Translations under genes and position numbers: made by a program | Assembly: GCA_016790635.1 (NCBI GenBank) | Contig: JAEUOR010000002.1 | Coordinates: forward strand, 1-64,000 | From: Burkholderiales bacterium | Lineage (GTDB): Bacteria > Pseudomonadota > Gammaproteobacteria > Burkholderiales > JAEUOS01 | DNA: 64,000 nucleotides | Direction: 5' to 3' | Notes under the pieces: generated by a model | Database searches by the model: none | The model's input: the letters and a program-made list of their open reading frames with translations, nothing else | What the model was told of the DNA's origin: nothing | Part shown: positions 1 through 8,263 of the stretch, in pieces | Layout: every line of letters starts with the position of its first letter | Position numbering within the stretch: position 1 is the first letter of the stretch

Positions 1-63
1 GTCCGCCCCTTGACTCCAGCGCCCGTGCTTCTCACCGGCGGTAGCGCCAGCATCGTTTTCTGA
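1..63 (+). CDS. C-terminal tail of an upstream gene (partial)
   Basis: The first 21 codons are open in frame 1 and stop at TGA 61-63, giving a tail that ends in TGGSASIVF. The stop lies 27 bases before the next start, which is typical operon spacing on the same strand. Too little is visible to name a family, and the frame could be chance. A real gene here would probably be co-transcribed with the opine-dehydrogenase-like gene that follows. Confidence 0.35.
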   Translation, partial: VRPLTPAPVLLTGGSASIVF

Positions 64-90
64 CTGCCTGAAGCCTCCCTGGAGCAATCC

Positions 91-1182
91 ATGAAGATCG
101 CCGTACTGGGCGGGGGCAACGGCTGCTATGCAGCCGCCGCCGAGCTGTCCGAAAAGGGCCACGAGGTCCGCTTCTGGCGCCGCGACGCCGCGGCGCTGAA
201 GCTTGTGATCGAAGCGGGCGCCATCACCGTCAAGGACTGGCGTGGAAAGCGCGAGGTGAAGATCCCGCTTGCCACTGCAGACATCGGCGCGGCGCTGCGC
301 GGCGCCGAACTGATCGTGATCCCGACCCCGGCCTTTGCCCAGGCCGACATCGCCCGATCGATGGCGCCGCATGTCGCCGATGGCCAGGTGGTGTTCCTGC
401 CGCCGGGCACCTTTGGCAGCTATGTGATGGCCAAGACCCTGCGCGAGGCCGGCAGCAAGGCCAAGCTGACCTTCGCCGAGACCGGTACCCTCCCCTACCT
501 GGTGCGCAAGCACGGACCGGCGGAGATCCAGATCTCGGTGTATGCCACGAGGCTGCCGACCGGCTGCTTTCCGGCGAACGATTCGAAGCGCGCACTGGAG
601 ATCATTCGCAAGGCCTACCCCTCGGTGGAGCCCGCCGAGGACGCGCTGGCTGGCGCGCTGATGAACGCCGGCCCCATCATCCATCCGCCGCTCATACTGA
701 TGAACGCCGGGCCGCTGGAGCATTTCGACAAGTGGGACATCCACAACGAGGGCACGCAGCCCTCGATCCGCGCGGTCACCGACCGGCTGGATGCCGAGCG
801 CATGGCCACGCGCGAGGCGCTGGGCTATGGCAGGCCGCACTTTCCGCTCTCGGACCATTACACCGGCGCCGATGAATGGATGTACGGCAGGAAGTCGCAC
901 CAGATGCTCACCGACTCGGGCGACTGGCGCGAGCATATCGTGCTTACCGAGCACCGCTACATGCGCGAGGACGTGGAATACGGCCTGGCACTCCTGGTAT
1001 CGGTGGCCGAATGGGCGGCGGGCGGCAAGAACGCCTGCCCGATCGCCGCGGGGCTTCTCGCCATGGGTTCGGCGATCTGCGGCGCCGACTTCCGCCGCGA
1101 CGGCCCGCGCACCCTGGAAAAACTGGGCCTCGCCGGACTGGACCGCAAGGCGATGACCCAACTGCTGCAGGTGGGGCTCTGA
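91..1182 (+). CDS. NAD(P)-dependent opine/octopine dehydrogenase family protein
   Basis: This is a 363-residue oxidoreductase of the NAD/NADP octopine-nopaline dehydrogenase family. Members reductively couple an amino acid to a 2-oxo acid, or oxidise such opines or related branched 2-hydroxy/amino acids. The Rossmann glycine motif GGGNG sits at residues 7-11, directly after the first beta strand. The C-terminal half carries the all-helical substrate domain with the NAGPIIHPP segment (about residue 192) typical of the family. A GGAG ribosome site lies 8 bases before ATG 91. The stop overlaps the next start as TGATG, so translation is probably coupled to the 3-hydroxyacyl-CoA dehydrogenase. The true substrate cannot be read from sequence; 2-dehydropantoate-reductase-like activity is an alternative. 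Confidence 0.85.
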   Translation: MKIAVLGGGNGCYAAAAELSEKGHEVRFWRRDAAALKLVIEAGAITVKDWRGKREVKIPLATADIGAALRGAELIVIPTPAFAQADIARSMAPHVADGQVVFLPPGTFGSYVMAKTLREAGSKAKLTFAETGTLPYLVRKHGPAEIQISVYATRLPTGCFPANDSKRALEIIRKAYPSVEPAEDALAGALMNAGPIIHPPLILMNAGPLEHFDKWDIHNEGTQPSIRAVTDRLDAERMATREALGYGRPHFPLSDHYTGADEWMYGRKSHQMLTDSGDWREHIVLTEHRYMREDVEYGLALLVSVAEWAAGGKNACPIAAGLLAMGSAICGADFRRDGPRTLEKLGLAGLDRKAMTQLLQVGL

Positions 1183-2228
1183 TGGCGACAAAGAAGGTAG
1201 CGAAGAAAGTAGCGAAACCTGTCGCGAAGCGCGCCGTAGTCGGCGCAGCGCATCACGAACGCGCCGTGATCGGCGCATTGGGCGCCGGGCGCATGGGCCG
1301 CGGCATCGCGCATGCCTTTGCCTTTGCCGGGCACGAGGTGTGGCTGATCGACGTCAAGGCGCGCTCGCCCGAGGATGCGAAGCGCCTGGAAAAGGAGGCC
1401 CGCGCCGAGGTCAAGACCAGCCTGCAGCTGCTCGCCTCGCTCAAGGCCTTCGACCGGCGCGCCATCCCGAAGATCATGGCGCGGGTGCATTTCGCCGCGC
1501 TCGCCGACGCGCCTTCCGCCTTGAAGCATGTCGACGTGCTGTTCGAGGGCGTGCCCGAGACCATGGCCGCCAAGCGCGCGGGCCTCGCCTACGCCTGCCG
1601 CCATCTGCGCGCGAACGCCATCATCGCCTCCACCACCTCGACCTTCCTGGTCACCGACGTGGCCAAGTTCGTCACGCGACCGCAGCGTTTTCTCAACGGC
1701 CACTGGCTGAACCCCGCGTTCCTGATCCCGCTGGTGGAAGTGAGCCCGCATGCGGGCACCTCGCCCGCGGTGCTGCGGAGGTTTCGCGCGCTGCTCGAAT
1801 CGGTCGGCAAGGAGGTGGCGCTATGCAAGCCGGCGCCGGGCTTCATCGTGCCGCGCCTGCAGTCGCTGATCATGAGCGAGGCGGCGCGCATGGTGGAAGA
1901 AGGCACGGCCACGCCCGAGGACATCGACCATGCGGTGCGCTACGGCTTCGGCTTTCGCTACGCCAACATGGGCCCGGTGGAGTTCATCGATTTCGGCGGA
2001 CTGGACATCCTGCACTACGCCAACCTCTACCTCAGCCGCACGCTGGGCAAACGCTACCGGGCGCCCGCCATCATCGGCCGCTACATGCAGGAAGGCCGGC
2101 GCGGGCTGCGCGAGGGCCGCGGCTTCTACGACTGGCGCAAGGTGGACACCGCGGCCTACCGCAAGGCCACCCTGGGACGCATGGTGGCGATGCTGCGGTT
2201 CATGAACAGGCTGCCGGCACCGCGCTAG
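1182..2228 (+). CDS. 3-hydroxyacyl-CoA dehydrogenase (HbdA/PaaH type) with lysine-rich N-terminus
   Basis: A 348-residue NAD-dependent 3-hydroxyacyl-CoA dehydrogenase, a single-copy Rossmann plus helical C-domain protein acting on short 3-hydroxyacyl-CoAs. The cofactor motif GAGRMG is at residues 34-39. The catalytic region reads GHWLNP, with His174, and Glu122 in FEGVPE is the usual partner. The C-terminal domain starts near residue 195 (PGFIVPRLQ). ATG 1182 overlaps the previous stop (TGATG) and is preceded by GGTGGGG. No later Met or Val precedes the Rossmann fold at a better place, so about 25 extra residues rich in Lys-Ala-Val repeats are translated. The His motif has Trp-Leu instead of the more common Phe-Phe. 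The neighbour suggests joint catabolism of an amino or hydroxy acid. Confidence 0.85.
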   Translation: MATKKVAKKVAKPVAKRAVVGAAHHERAVIGALGAGRMGRGIAHAFAFAGHEVWLIDVKARSPEDAKRLEKEARAEVKTSLQLLASLKAFDRRAIPKIMARVHFAALADAPSALKHVDVLFEGVPETMAAKRAGLAYACRHLRANAIIASTTSTFLVTDVAKFVTRPQRFLNGHWLNPAFLIPLVEVSPHAGTSPAVLRRFRALLESVGKEVALCKPAPGFIVPRLQSLIMSEAARMVEEGTATPEDIDHAVRYGFGFRYANMGPVEFIDFGGLDILHYANLYLSRTLGKRYRAPAIIGRYMQEGRRGLREGRGFYDWRKVDTAAYRKATLGRMVAMLRFMNRLPAPR

Positions 2229-2245
2229 CTTGCATCTTTACCGAA

Positions 2246-2269
2246 CCACCCGCTTGCCCGCCCGGGTGG
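2246..2269. terminator. Inverted repeat between convergent genes
   Basis: CCACCCG (2246-2252) pairs with CGGGTGG (2263-2269) around a 10-base loop. It lies in the 62-base gap where the plus-strand dehydrogenase and the minus-strand TRAP operon converge. It has no T-run, so it is at best a weak or Rho-assisted bidirectional terminator. Confidence 0.35.
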
Positions 2270-2290
2270 CCGCATCGCTGCGCCTGCAGC

Positions 2291-3307
2291 CTACTTTTTC
2301 TCCAGGCGCCTCACTTCGGCGCGCATGAACTCCAGCGCGGCCTTGCCGTCGACGTTCTTCTTCGCCGCCGCCGCGATCCAGTCACCCTCGAGCCTGGCCA
2401 GGCGCCCGCGGATCTCGTTCATCAGCGCCGGCGAGGCGACCTTGACATCCACCCCGGCCTTCCTCATGTCATCGATTGCCGCAGCGTTGGTCTTGTCCCA
2501 CAGCTCGCCCCAGGCACGCGCCCAGTATTCCCCGATGACCTTGTCCACCGCTGCCTGGTCCGCAGGGGAGAGCGCCCTGAACTTCGCTTCGTTGATGATC
2601 AGCGCTTGAACGTTCTGGTTGAAGCCGCCGGGCACATGCAGGCCGTGCTTGACCGTGCTGGTCACCTTGAAGCCCGGGATGGATTCCGGCGGAAACAGCT
2701 CGCCATCACCCACGCCCTTGGAGAGCACATCGAAGGTCTGCGGCGCCGGGGCGAAGAACGGCGTGGCGCCTAAGAGCTCCACCACCGCCTTGGTGATGCC
2801 GCCCGCTTCGCGGATCTTCTGGCCCTTGAGGTCATCAAGCGAGTTGACCTGCTTGTTGGTGGTGTAGATCTGGTAAGGACCTACCAGGGCAAGACCGCCG
2901 AACTTGACGCCGTCGAACTCATTGGCCTTGGCAAAGAAGCGCTCGTAGGTGCGCTGGGCAGCCACGGACATGGCCGAGTTCTGGTCCGACAGGAACGGCA
3001 GCTCCAGTCCGCCGGTGAGCACGAAACGGCTTGCGGTGTAGGAGGTGGTGATGTTGGTGACATCGGCAACGCCGTTTCTCACCAGATCCAGATGCCCTTG
3101 CGGAGCGCCCAGCGGCGCGATCACCTCGACCCTGACGCGCCCCTGGGTGGCGGCTTCCACTGCCTTGGCCCAGGGCAAGGTCACCTGGGAGCTGACCGGG
3201 TGGGTGGGCGGCAGCCAGTTCGAATAGCGCCACACGGTCTGGGCGGCGGCGATGCCCGAGAACAGGGAGGCGGCGAGCGCTGCGGACATCACTAGGTTCT
3301 TCTTCAT
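2291..3307 (-). CDS. dctP: TRAP transporter solute-binding protein (DctP family)
   Basis: This is the periplasmic receptor of a tripartite ATP-independent transporter, 338 residues. A signal peptide covers residues 1-22 (MKKN start, hydrophobic core, AAA-Q cleavage). The mature part has the DctP fold, with the family segment KIREAGGITKAVVELLGATP near the hinge. ATG 3307 follows a GGAGAT ribosome site and places the signal peptide at the very start; an upstream extension in the same frame lacks both. It is the last gene of dctQ-dctM-dctP, 38 bases after dctM. Substrates of the family are usually organic acids such as C4-dicarboxylates, 2-oxo acids or lignin monomers. Nothing here fixes which one. 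Confidence 0.9.
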   Translation of the reverse strand: MKKNLVMSAALAASLFSGIAAAQTVWRYSNWLPPTHPVSSQVTLPWAKAVEAATQGRVRVEVIAPLGAPQGHLDLVRNGVADVTNITTSYTASRFVLTGGLELPFLSDQNSAMSVAAQRTYERFFAKANEFDGVKFGGLALVGPYQIYTTNKQVNSLDDLKGQKIREAGGITKAVVELLGATPFFAPAPQTFDVLSKGVGDGELFPPESIPGFKVTSTVKHGLHVPGGFNQNVQALIINEAKFRALSPADQAAVDKVIGEYWARAWGELWDKTNAAAIDDMRKAGVDVKVASPALMNEIRGRLARLEGDWIAAAAKKNVDGKAALEFMRAEVRRLEKK

Positions 3308-3345
3308 GGCATCTCCAGGAAAACGGGTTGGTTGGACCGGAAAAC

Positions 3346-4638
3346 CTACTTCATGAACGATGGTAGCAACAGAACGACGGACGGAACAAGCACCAGCAGC
3401 GAGATGCGCAGCAGGTCGGCCACCACGAACGGCGCCACCCCGCGGAACACGTTGCCCGTGCCGACGTCCCGAAACAGGCCGGAGATGACGAACACGTTCA
3501 GCCCCACTGGTGGCGTGATCAGGCTGATCTCGGTCGCCACCACCACGATGATGCCGAACCACACCGGATCAAAGCCCAAGGCACTCACGATGGGAAAGAA
3601 CACCGGCACAGTGAGCAGGATCATCGTGATCGACTCGAGCACACAGCCCAGAACGAAATAGATGGCGATGATGGCGAAGATCACCGCCACCGGCGGGACG
3701 TCCAGTCCCTTGACGAACGCCGACAGCGCGGCCGGAAGCCCCGCGACGTTGACGAAATTGGAGAACACGATCCCGCCGATCAGCACCGCGAACATCACAG
3801 CGGTGGTGGCTACTGTTTCCAGCAGCACGCGGCCGATGGCAGGCCAGTCGAGCGTGCGCCGGGCCAGCGCCACCGCCAGCGCTCCAAAGGCGCCGATGCC
3901 CGCCGCCTCGGTGGGGGTGAACACGCCGAAATAGATGCCGCCGATCACCCCGAGAAACAGCGCCGCCACCGCCCAGACCCGGCGCAGCGCCGCCCAGCGC
4001 TGGGCGGCGGACATGCGCTCACCCGGCGGGCCCGAGGCCGGATCGCGCCAGACGGTCCATTGCACCGCGGCGATGTAGAAGAGGATGCCGAGAATTCCAG
4101 GAAGGATTCCAGCGGCAAACAGCTTGCCGATGTCGGTGCTGGTCATGATGCCGTAGATCACCATCACCACCGAGGGCGGGATGAGGATGCCAAGCGTGCC
4201 GCCCGCGGCGACGCTGCCCACCGCGAGCCGGTCGGAGTAGCCGAACTGGCGCATTGCCGGGACCGATACCTTGCCCATGGTGGCGGCAGTGGCCACCGAC
4301 GAGCCCGACACGGCGGCAAAGCCGCCGCAGGCCACGACGGTCGCCATGGCCAGCCCGCCGCGCCGGTGGCCGAGAAAGGCGTTGGCCGCGCCATAGAGTT
4401 CCCGGGACAATCCCGCGTGGTTGACGAAATTGCCCATCAGGATGAACATCGGCAGCACCGACAGGCCGTAGTTCTGCGCCGTCTCGAACGCGATCTGTCC
4501 CACCATGTAGGCCGCGCCCTGCCACCCGTTGAGCATGCCGAAGCCGGCAAAGCCGATGGCAAGCATCGAGAAGGCGATCGGGATTCCCATCAGGGAAATT
4601 CCGATCAGCAAGGCAAACGCGAGCAGTCCGGTGAGCAT
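3346..4638 (-). CDS. dctM: TRAP transporter large permease (DctM family)
   Basis: The 430-residue large membrane subunit of the TRAP transporter catalyses Na+-driven solute import. It is hydrophobic throughout with about a dozen predicted helices. Family signatures are visible: GNFVNHAGLSRELY near residue 68 and ASSVATAATMG-type glycine/serine turns (SGSSVATAATMGKVS) near residue 112. A second inverted-repeat half carries ITPPVGLNVFV near residue 376. Length is normal for DctM. It starts 9 bases after dctQ and precedes dctP, so all three are one operon. It sits in the inner membrane with the small subunit and takes substrate from the receptor encoded downstream. Confidence 0.92.
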   Translation of the reverse strand: MLTGLLAFALLIGISLMGIPIAFSMLAIGFAGFGMLNGWQGAAYMVGQIAFETAQNYGLSVLPMFILMGNFVNHAGLSRELYGAANAFLGHRRGGLAMATVVACGGFAAVSGSSVATAATMGKVSVPAMRQFGYSDRLAVGSVAAGGTLGILIPPSVVMVIYGIMTSTDIGKLFAAGILPGILGILFYIAAVQWTVWRDPASGPPGERMSAAQRWAALRRVWAVAALFLGVIGGIYFGVFTPTEAAGIGAFGALAVALARRTLDWPAIGRVLLETVATTAVMFAVLIGGIVFSNFVNVAGLPAALSAFVKGLDVPPVAVIFAIIAIYFVLGCVLESITMILLTVPVFFPIVSALGFDPVWFGIIVVVATEISLITPPVGLNVFVISGLFRDVGTGNVFRGVAPFVVADLLRISLLVLVPSVVLLLPSFMK

Positions 4639-4647
4639 TCCCGGCGC

Positions 4648-5148
4648 CTAGTCCCGGTAGCGCAGCGCGCGCCAGGCAACCGACAGGAAGACGATCACCG
4701 CGAGTGCCGCCATCGCCGCCATGAACCAGGCAAACGGCGCATTGGGAAGATCCAGGTGCGAGGAGCGGTCGCCGAGCCGTGCGAGTTCGTTGCCGCGCAG
4801 CAATAGCCGCCAGGCGACAAAGCCGATCACCAGCGCTGCGACCAGGCTGCCGAACACCCGCTGCCAGCGCAGCAGGGTCCGCGGCAGCATGTGATCGAGC
4901 AGATCGATGCGGATATGCTCCCCGGTCGCCGCGGCGATCGGAATGCCGGCGAACACCAAGCAGGCGAGCAGGAACTCGGTGGCTTCCGCCGAACCCTTGA
5001 GCGGGCGATCAAGGAAGTAGCGCCCAACCACGTCCACGACCGTGACTGCCATCATCAGCACCACCAGCGCGCCCGCCGCCCAGGCAAGCCAGCGTAACGG
5101 CCGGGCCATGGCGGGCGCTGAAGGAGTACGGTCAGAGTCGCTGGACAT
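4648..5148 (-). CDS. dctQ: TRAP transporter small permease (DctQ family)
   Basis: A 166-residue small TRAP subunit with four predicted membrane helices (about residues 18-40, 56-73, 94-114, 136-156). The motif VDVVGRYFLDRPLKG after helix 1 and the EHIRIDLL segment after helix 2 are hallmarks of DctQ. It is the first gene of the transporter operon and divergent from the glutaredoxin-like gene, across 125 bases that must hold both promoters. The N-terminal 15 residues are polar and variable, so the exact start is not certain. A later Met (residue 14) would also give a complete DctQ. Confidence 0.88.
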   Translation of the reverse strand: MSSDSDRTPSAPAMARPLRWLAWAAGALVVLMMAVTVVDVVGRYFLDRPLKGSAEATEFLLACLVFAGIPIAAATGEHIRIDLLDHMLPRTLLRWQRVFGSLVAALVIGFVAWRLLLRGNELARLGDRSSHLDLPNAPFAWFMAAMAALAVIVFLSVAWRALRYRD

Positions 5149-5273
5149 CGAATCGGCAAGGTCAATCGGAATGGTAACCGCCGCTATGGCGCTGCGGCCG
5201 GGAGCAAGCTCTTGCAGCCAAACCTGCCAGCGGGAGTTTAGACTGGTGACCCCGAATCAAGGCGCGTTTGCAC

Positions 5274-5654
5274 ATGTCCCGCTCTATCCTCCCGGAATCG
5301 CGCATCCACCCGGCGGTGCGCGACTTCGTCGCCGGCTACAACGCCGCGATCGTTCGTGAAGTCGAGGCCGCAATCGCCGCCGACGACATCGTGGTTGTCG
5401 GCATGCGACAGAACCCGTTTCCGCGCAAGGCCAGGAAGCTCCTGGAGGCGCGCGGCCATGTGTTCCGCTATCTCGAATACGGCAGTTATCTGTCGGACTG
5501 GCGCAAGCGCGGTGCGCTCAAGGCCTGGAGCGGCTGGCCGACCCTGCCGATGATCTTCATCAAGGGCGTTTTGATCGGCGGGGCAGAGGACTTGGGGCGG
5601 CTGGATGCGAGCGGCGAGTTGAAACGCCTGCTGGAAGCACCGCGCGCGGCTTGA
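5274..5654 (+). CDS. Glutaredoxin-like protein lacking all cysteines
   Basis: A 126-residue protein with the thioredoxin-fold layout of monothiol glutaredoxins: the loop after VVVGM, the WPTLPMIF cis-proline strand, and the closing FIKGVLIGGAEDLGRL segment that normally binds glutathione. The position of the CPYC or CGFS active site reads NPFP (about residues 47-50). The whole chain contains no cysteine, so it cannot perform thiol chemistry. I recall similar cysteine-free glutaredoxin-like proteins from other Burkholderiales, so this is probably a conserved variant rather than decay. ATG 5274 is preferred to an in-frame TTG six bases upstream. It is divergent from the TRAP operon and 28 bases before a histidine kinase. 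Function unknown; a glutathione-binding or scaffold role is possible. Confidence 0.75.
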   Translation: MSRSILPESRIHPAVRDFVAGYNAAIVREVEAAIAADDIVVVGMRQNPFPRKARKLLEARGHVFRYLEYGSYLSDWRKRGALKAWSGWPTLPMIFIKGVLIGGAEDLGRLDASGELKRLLEAPRAA

Positions 5655-5682
5655 GTCGATATCCGGCAGCGAGCGCGCGGAC

Positions 5683-6984
5683 GTGTCTGTTCTGGATGCC
5701 CTGATTCCCGCCGCGGCGCGCGGCGACACGGCCGCGGCGCGGCAGGTGCGCGCCGTGGTGCGCTCGCTACTGGCGATCTCGGCCACGCTTGCGGGACTGC
5801 TGATCGGGTTCCTGCTGCTACGCAGTGCGCCGACCGCGGTCGAGGTCGGCATGTTCGCGATGGCGCTCATGATCCCGCTGGCGGGCATCGCGCTGATCCG
5901 ATTGACCGGGCGCATCGTCGCCGGCTTGGTGCTCATCACCATGGCCGGCATGGCGCTGCTCGGTGCCTGGGCGTGGATGACCGGCGGCATCCATTCGGTG
6001 GTGCTGCCCTGGGCGCTTGCGCTGCTGGCCTTGCTCTCGATCTTCGGCAACCTGATCCTCCTCACGGTTGCCGGGGCGCTGCTGGTGACCATGCTGGTCG
6101 TGCTTTACGTGGCTTCGGTGCGCGGCTGGAATCCGGAGTCGCTCTTGCCCGCCGATCTGGTTGCGGAAATGCTGCTCCTGTCGCTGCTGTCGTCGGCCTT
6201 GCTCATGGTATTCGCGGCTGCGCTGGTGCTGCGCGAACGCGAAGAGTCGCGTCGGCGATTGCGCGCCGCCCACCATGACGTGCTGGCGGCCAGCCGCGCC
6301 AAGTCGGCGTTCCTGTCCTCGGTGAGCCACGAATTGCGCACACCCCTGGCCGCGGTGATCGGCTACGCCGAGGTCCTGAAGCTGGATGACAGCGAGCCAT
6401 TGACCCGCACGCAGGGTGCGCATGTCGAGCACATTCTGGTGGCGGGCGACCACCTGCTGGCACTGGTCAATCAGATGATAGAGATCGGACGCATCGAGGC
6501 CGGCGACCTGGAATTGCACGTCGAGGCGGTGCGCGTTTCCGAAGCTGTCGCCGCTGCGCTGGCCATGGTCGAGCTGCCGGCCGGCCGGCGCGGCATCGTG
6601 ATCGAAAACCGGCTGCGTGGTGACATCGAGCATTTCGTTCGTGCCGATGCGACGCGCTTGAAACAGGTGCTGGTCAACCTGATTTCGAACGCGCTCAAGT
6701 TCAATCGTGACGACGGCCGCGTCGTCGTCGCGGTGGTCCAGGGCTCGCCCGGCTTTACCCGCATCGCGATCAGCGACACCGGACTGGGCATCGCGCCCGA
6801 GATGCTTTCCGGCATTTTCGATACCTATGCGCGCGAAGGCGCCGGGTCATCCCGTCAGGGCTCGCGCGGACTGGGCCTGTCCATCGCCAGTCGCCTGGTC
6901 GCGGCCATGGGCGGCGGCGTAGGCGCAGAGTCGACCGAGGGCGCTGGTTCGACCTTCTGGGTCGAGTTGCCGGCAGCGGACTGA
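5683..6984 (+). CDS. Membrane-bound sensor histidine kinase
   Basis: A 433-residue sensor kinase. Residues 25-185 hold about six hydrophobic helices with short loops, like the 5TM/6TM sensor modules that sense through the membrane. A short coiled linker (residues 185-205) leads to the HisKA domain with SSVSHELRTP, phospho-acceptor His216. The ATPase domain has the N box LVNLISNALKF (about 335-345), the DTGLGI box and GLGLSIASRL. The start is GTG 5683, the first usable codon after the preceding stop. No response regulator is adjacent, so this is an orphan kinase. The two genes before it (glutaredoxin-like) and after it (class V PLP enzyme) give no clear signal. Confidence 0.88.
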   Translation: MSVLDALIPAAARGDTAAARQVRAVVRSLLAISATLAGLLIGFLLLRSAPTAVEVGMFAMALMIPLAGIALIRLTGRIVAGLVLITMAGMALLGAWAWMTGGIHSVVLPWALALLALLSIFGNLILLTVAGALLVTMLVVLYVASVRGWNPESLLPADLVAEMLLLSLLSSALLMVFAAALVLREREESRRRLRAAHHDVLAASRAKSAFLSSVSHELRTPLAAVIGYAEVLKLDDSEPLTRTQGAHVEHILVAGDHLLALVNQMIEIGRIEAGDLELHVEAVRVSEAVAAALAMVELPAGRRGIVIENRLRGDIEHFVRADATRLKQVLVNLISNALKFNRDDGRVVVAVVQGSPGFTRIAISDTGLGIAPEMLSGIFDTYAREGAGSSRQGSRGLGLSIASRLVAAMGGGVGAESTEGAGSTFWVELPAAD

Positions 6985-7116
6985 GGCTCGCCGCCATCGA
7001 GGAGCCGGTGGGGAGCGCAATGGGCCGCGTCTCTGCGTGGTGATACAGTAGCCCTGGACAAGAATTGGTGGTTAGACTTTTCCGTACCGAGAAATCAGAC
7101 TCATTGAGTTGACGCG

Positions 7117-8262
7117 ATGAACGACCGCCTACCCGACTGGTCCGCGCTGCGCGCGGAGTTTCCGACGCTCGAGCGCTGGACCTACCTTGACGTGGCGAGA
7201 AAAACCGTGCCACCGCGCTGCCAGGAGCGCGCGTTCCAGGAATACACGCGCGACATCTACGAGACCGCCGGCGCCGAGTCCTGGGCGGTGGATCAGGTGA
7301 CCGGCGCGCGCGAGGCGCTGGCACGGCTGCTCGGCGCGAAGCCGGCCGAAATCGCCTTTACCAAGAACACCACGGACGGCCTCAACATTGCCGCGCATGC
7401 GTTCGAGCTGAGGGCCGGCGACAACGTCGTGCTCTCCGACATGGAGCACACGGCCAACCTCTGGGTATGGAAGCACTGGGAGGCGAAGGGCGTGGAACTG
7501 CGCAAGGCGCGCAGCCGCGACGCTCGCCTGCCGCTCGACGCGTTCGAGGAGCAGATGGACGCGCGCACGCGCGTCGTGTCCACCGCCTGGGTCACCTATG
7601 GGAATGGCTATCGCGTCGACCTGCCGGGTCTCGCCAAGCTCTGCCGCGCGCGCGGCGTGAGGCTGGTTGCCGACGGCGTGCAGGGCGCCGGAATCCTCGC
7701 CACACCGCTTGGTGAACTGGGGCCGGACATGATTGCGATCGGCGGGCACAAGGCATTGTTCGGGCTGACGGGGTCCGGCATACTGTATTGCCGCGAGGCG
7801 CTCGTCGAGCAAGTGACCGTGCCCTTCGTCAAGCAAGCGCAGGCGCAGCCGGGCGTCAGCGCTCATGCCAACAGCCAGTTCGACTATATGCGAATCGCGC
7901 ACCGCTTCGAGGGTGGCAATCCGAATTTCCTCGGCGCGCGTGTGCTGCGCGCGGGAGCTGCATTCATCGAGTCCATCGGCCTTTCGCGCATCGAGACACG
8001 CGTGCGTGCACTGACCGACGAATGCCTGCGCCAGGTGAAGGCCGCGGGACTAACTTCGCGCACGCCGCAGGAGTGGGGGGAGCGCGCCCAAATCGTAAGT
8101 GTCCCGGTCGCCGACGCCGCCGGCGTCATGGCGCGGCTGCGCGAGAAACACCGGATCATCGTCAACGTGAAGGATGAGGCGCTGCGTCTTTCGATGAGTT
8201 TCTTCAACAATGAAGAGGACATCGAAAAGACGGTGAGCGCGATCAAACGGGAGATCAGTTGA
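7117..8262 (+). CDS. Class V aminotransferase / cysteine-desulfurase-like PLP enzyme
   Basis: A 381-residue fold-type I PLP enzyme of aminotransferase class V. FTKNTTDGLN (residues 81-90) binds the cofactor phosphate. DMEHTANLW follows at 109, ADGVQGAG at 186, and GGHKALFG carries the Schiff-base Lys212. The loop after Lys lacks the catalytic cysteine of true IscS/SufS desulfurases, so it is more likely an aminotransferase, lyase or isopenicillin-epimerase-like member. ATG 7117 comes after 132 bases of non-coding DNA. The stop is one base before the start of a Bug solute receptor, so the enzyme and receptor are co-expressed and the receptor's ligand may be the enzyme's substrate or precursor. 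Confidence 0.82.
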   Translation: MNDRLPDWSALRAEFPTLERWTYLDVARKTVPPRCQERAFQEYTRDIYETAGAESWAVDQVTGAREALARLLGAKPAEIAFTKNTTDGLNIAAHAFELRAGDNVVLSDMEHTANLWVWKHWEAKGVELRKARSRDARLPLDAFEEQMDARTRVVSTAWVTYGNGYRVDLPGLAKLCRARGVRLVADGVQGAGILATPLGELGPDMIAIGGHKALFGLTGSGILYCREALVEQVTVPFVKQAQAQPGVSAHANSQFDYMRIAHRFEGGNPNFLGARVLRAGAAFIESIGLSRIETRVRALTDECLRQVKAAGLTSRTPQEWGERAQIVSVPVADAAGVMARLREKHRIIVNVKDEALRLSMSFFNNEEDIEKTVSAIKREIS

Positions 8263-8263
8263 A

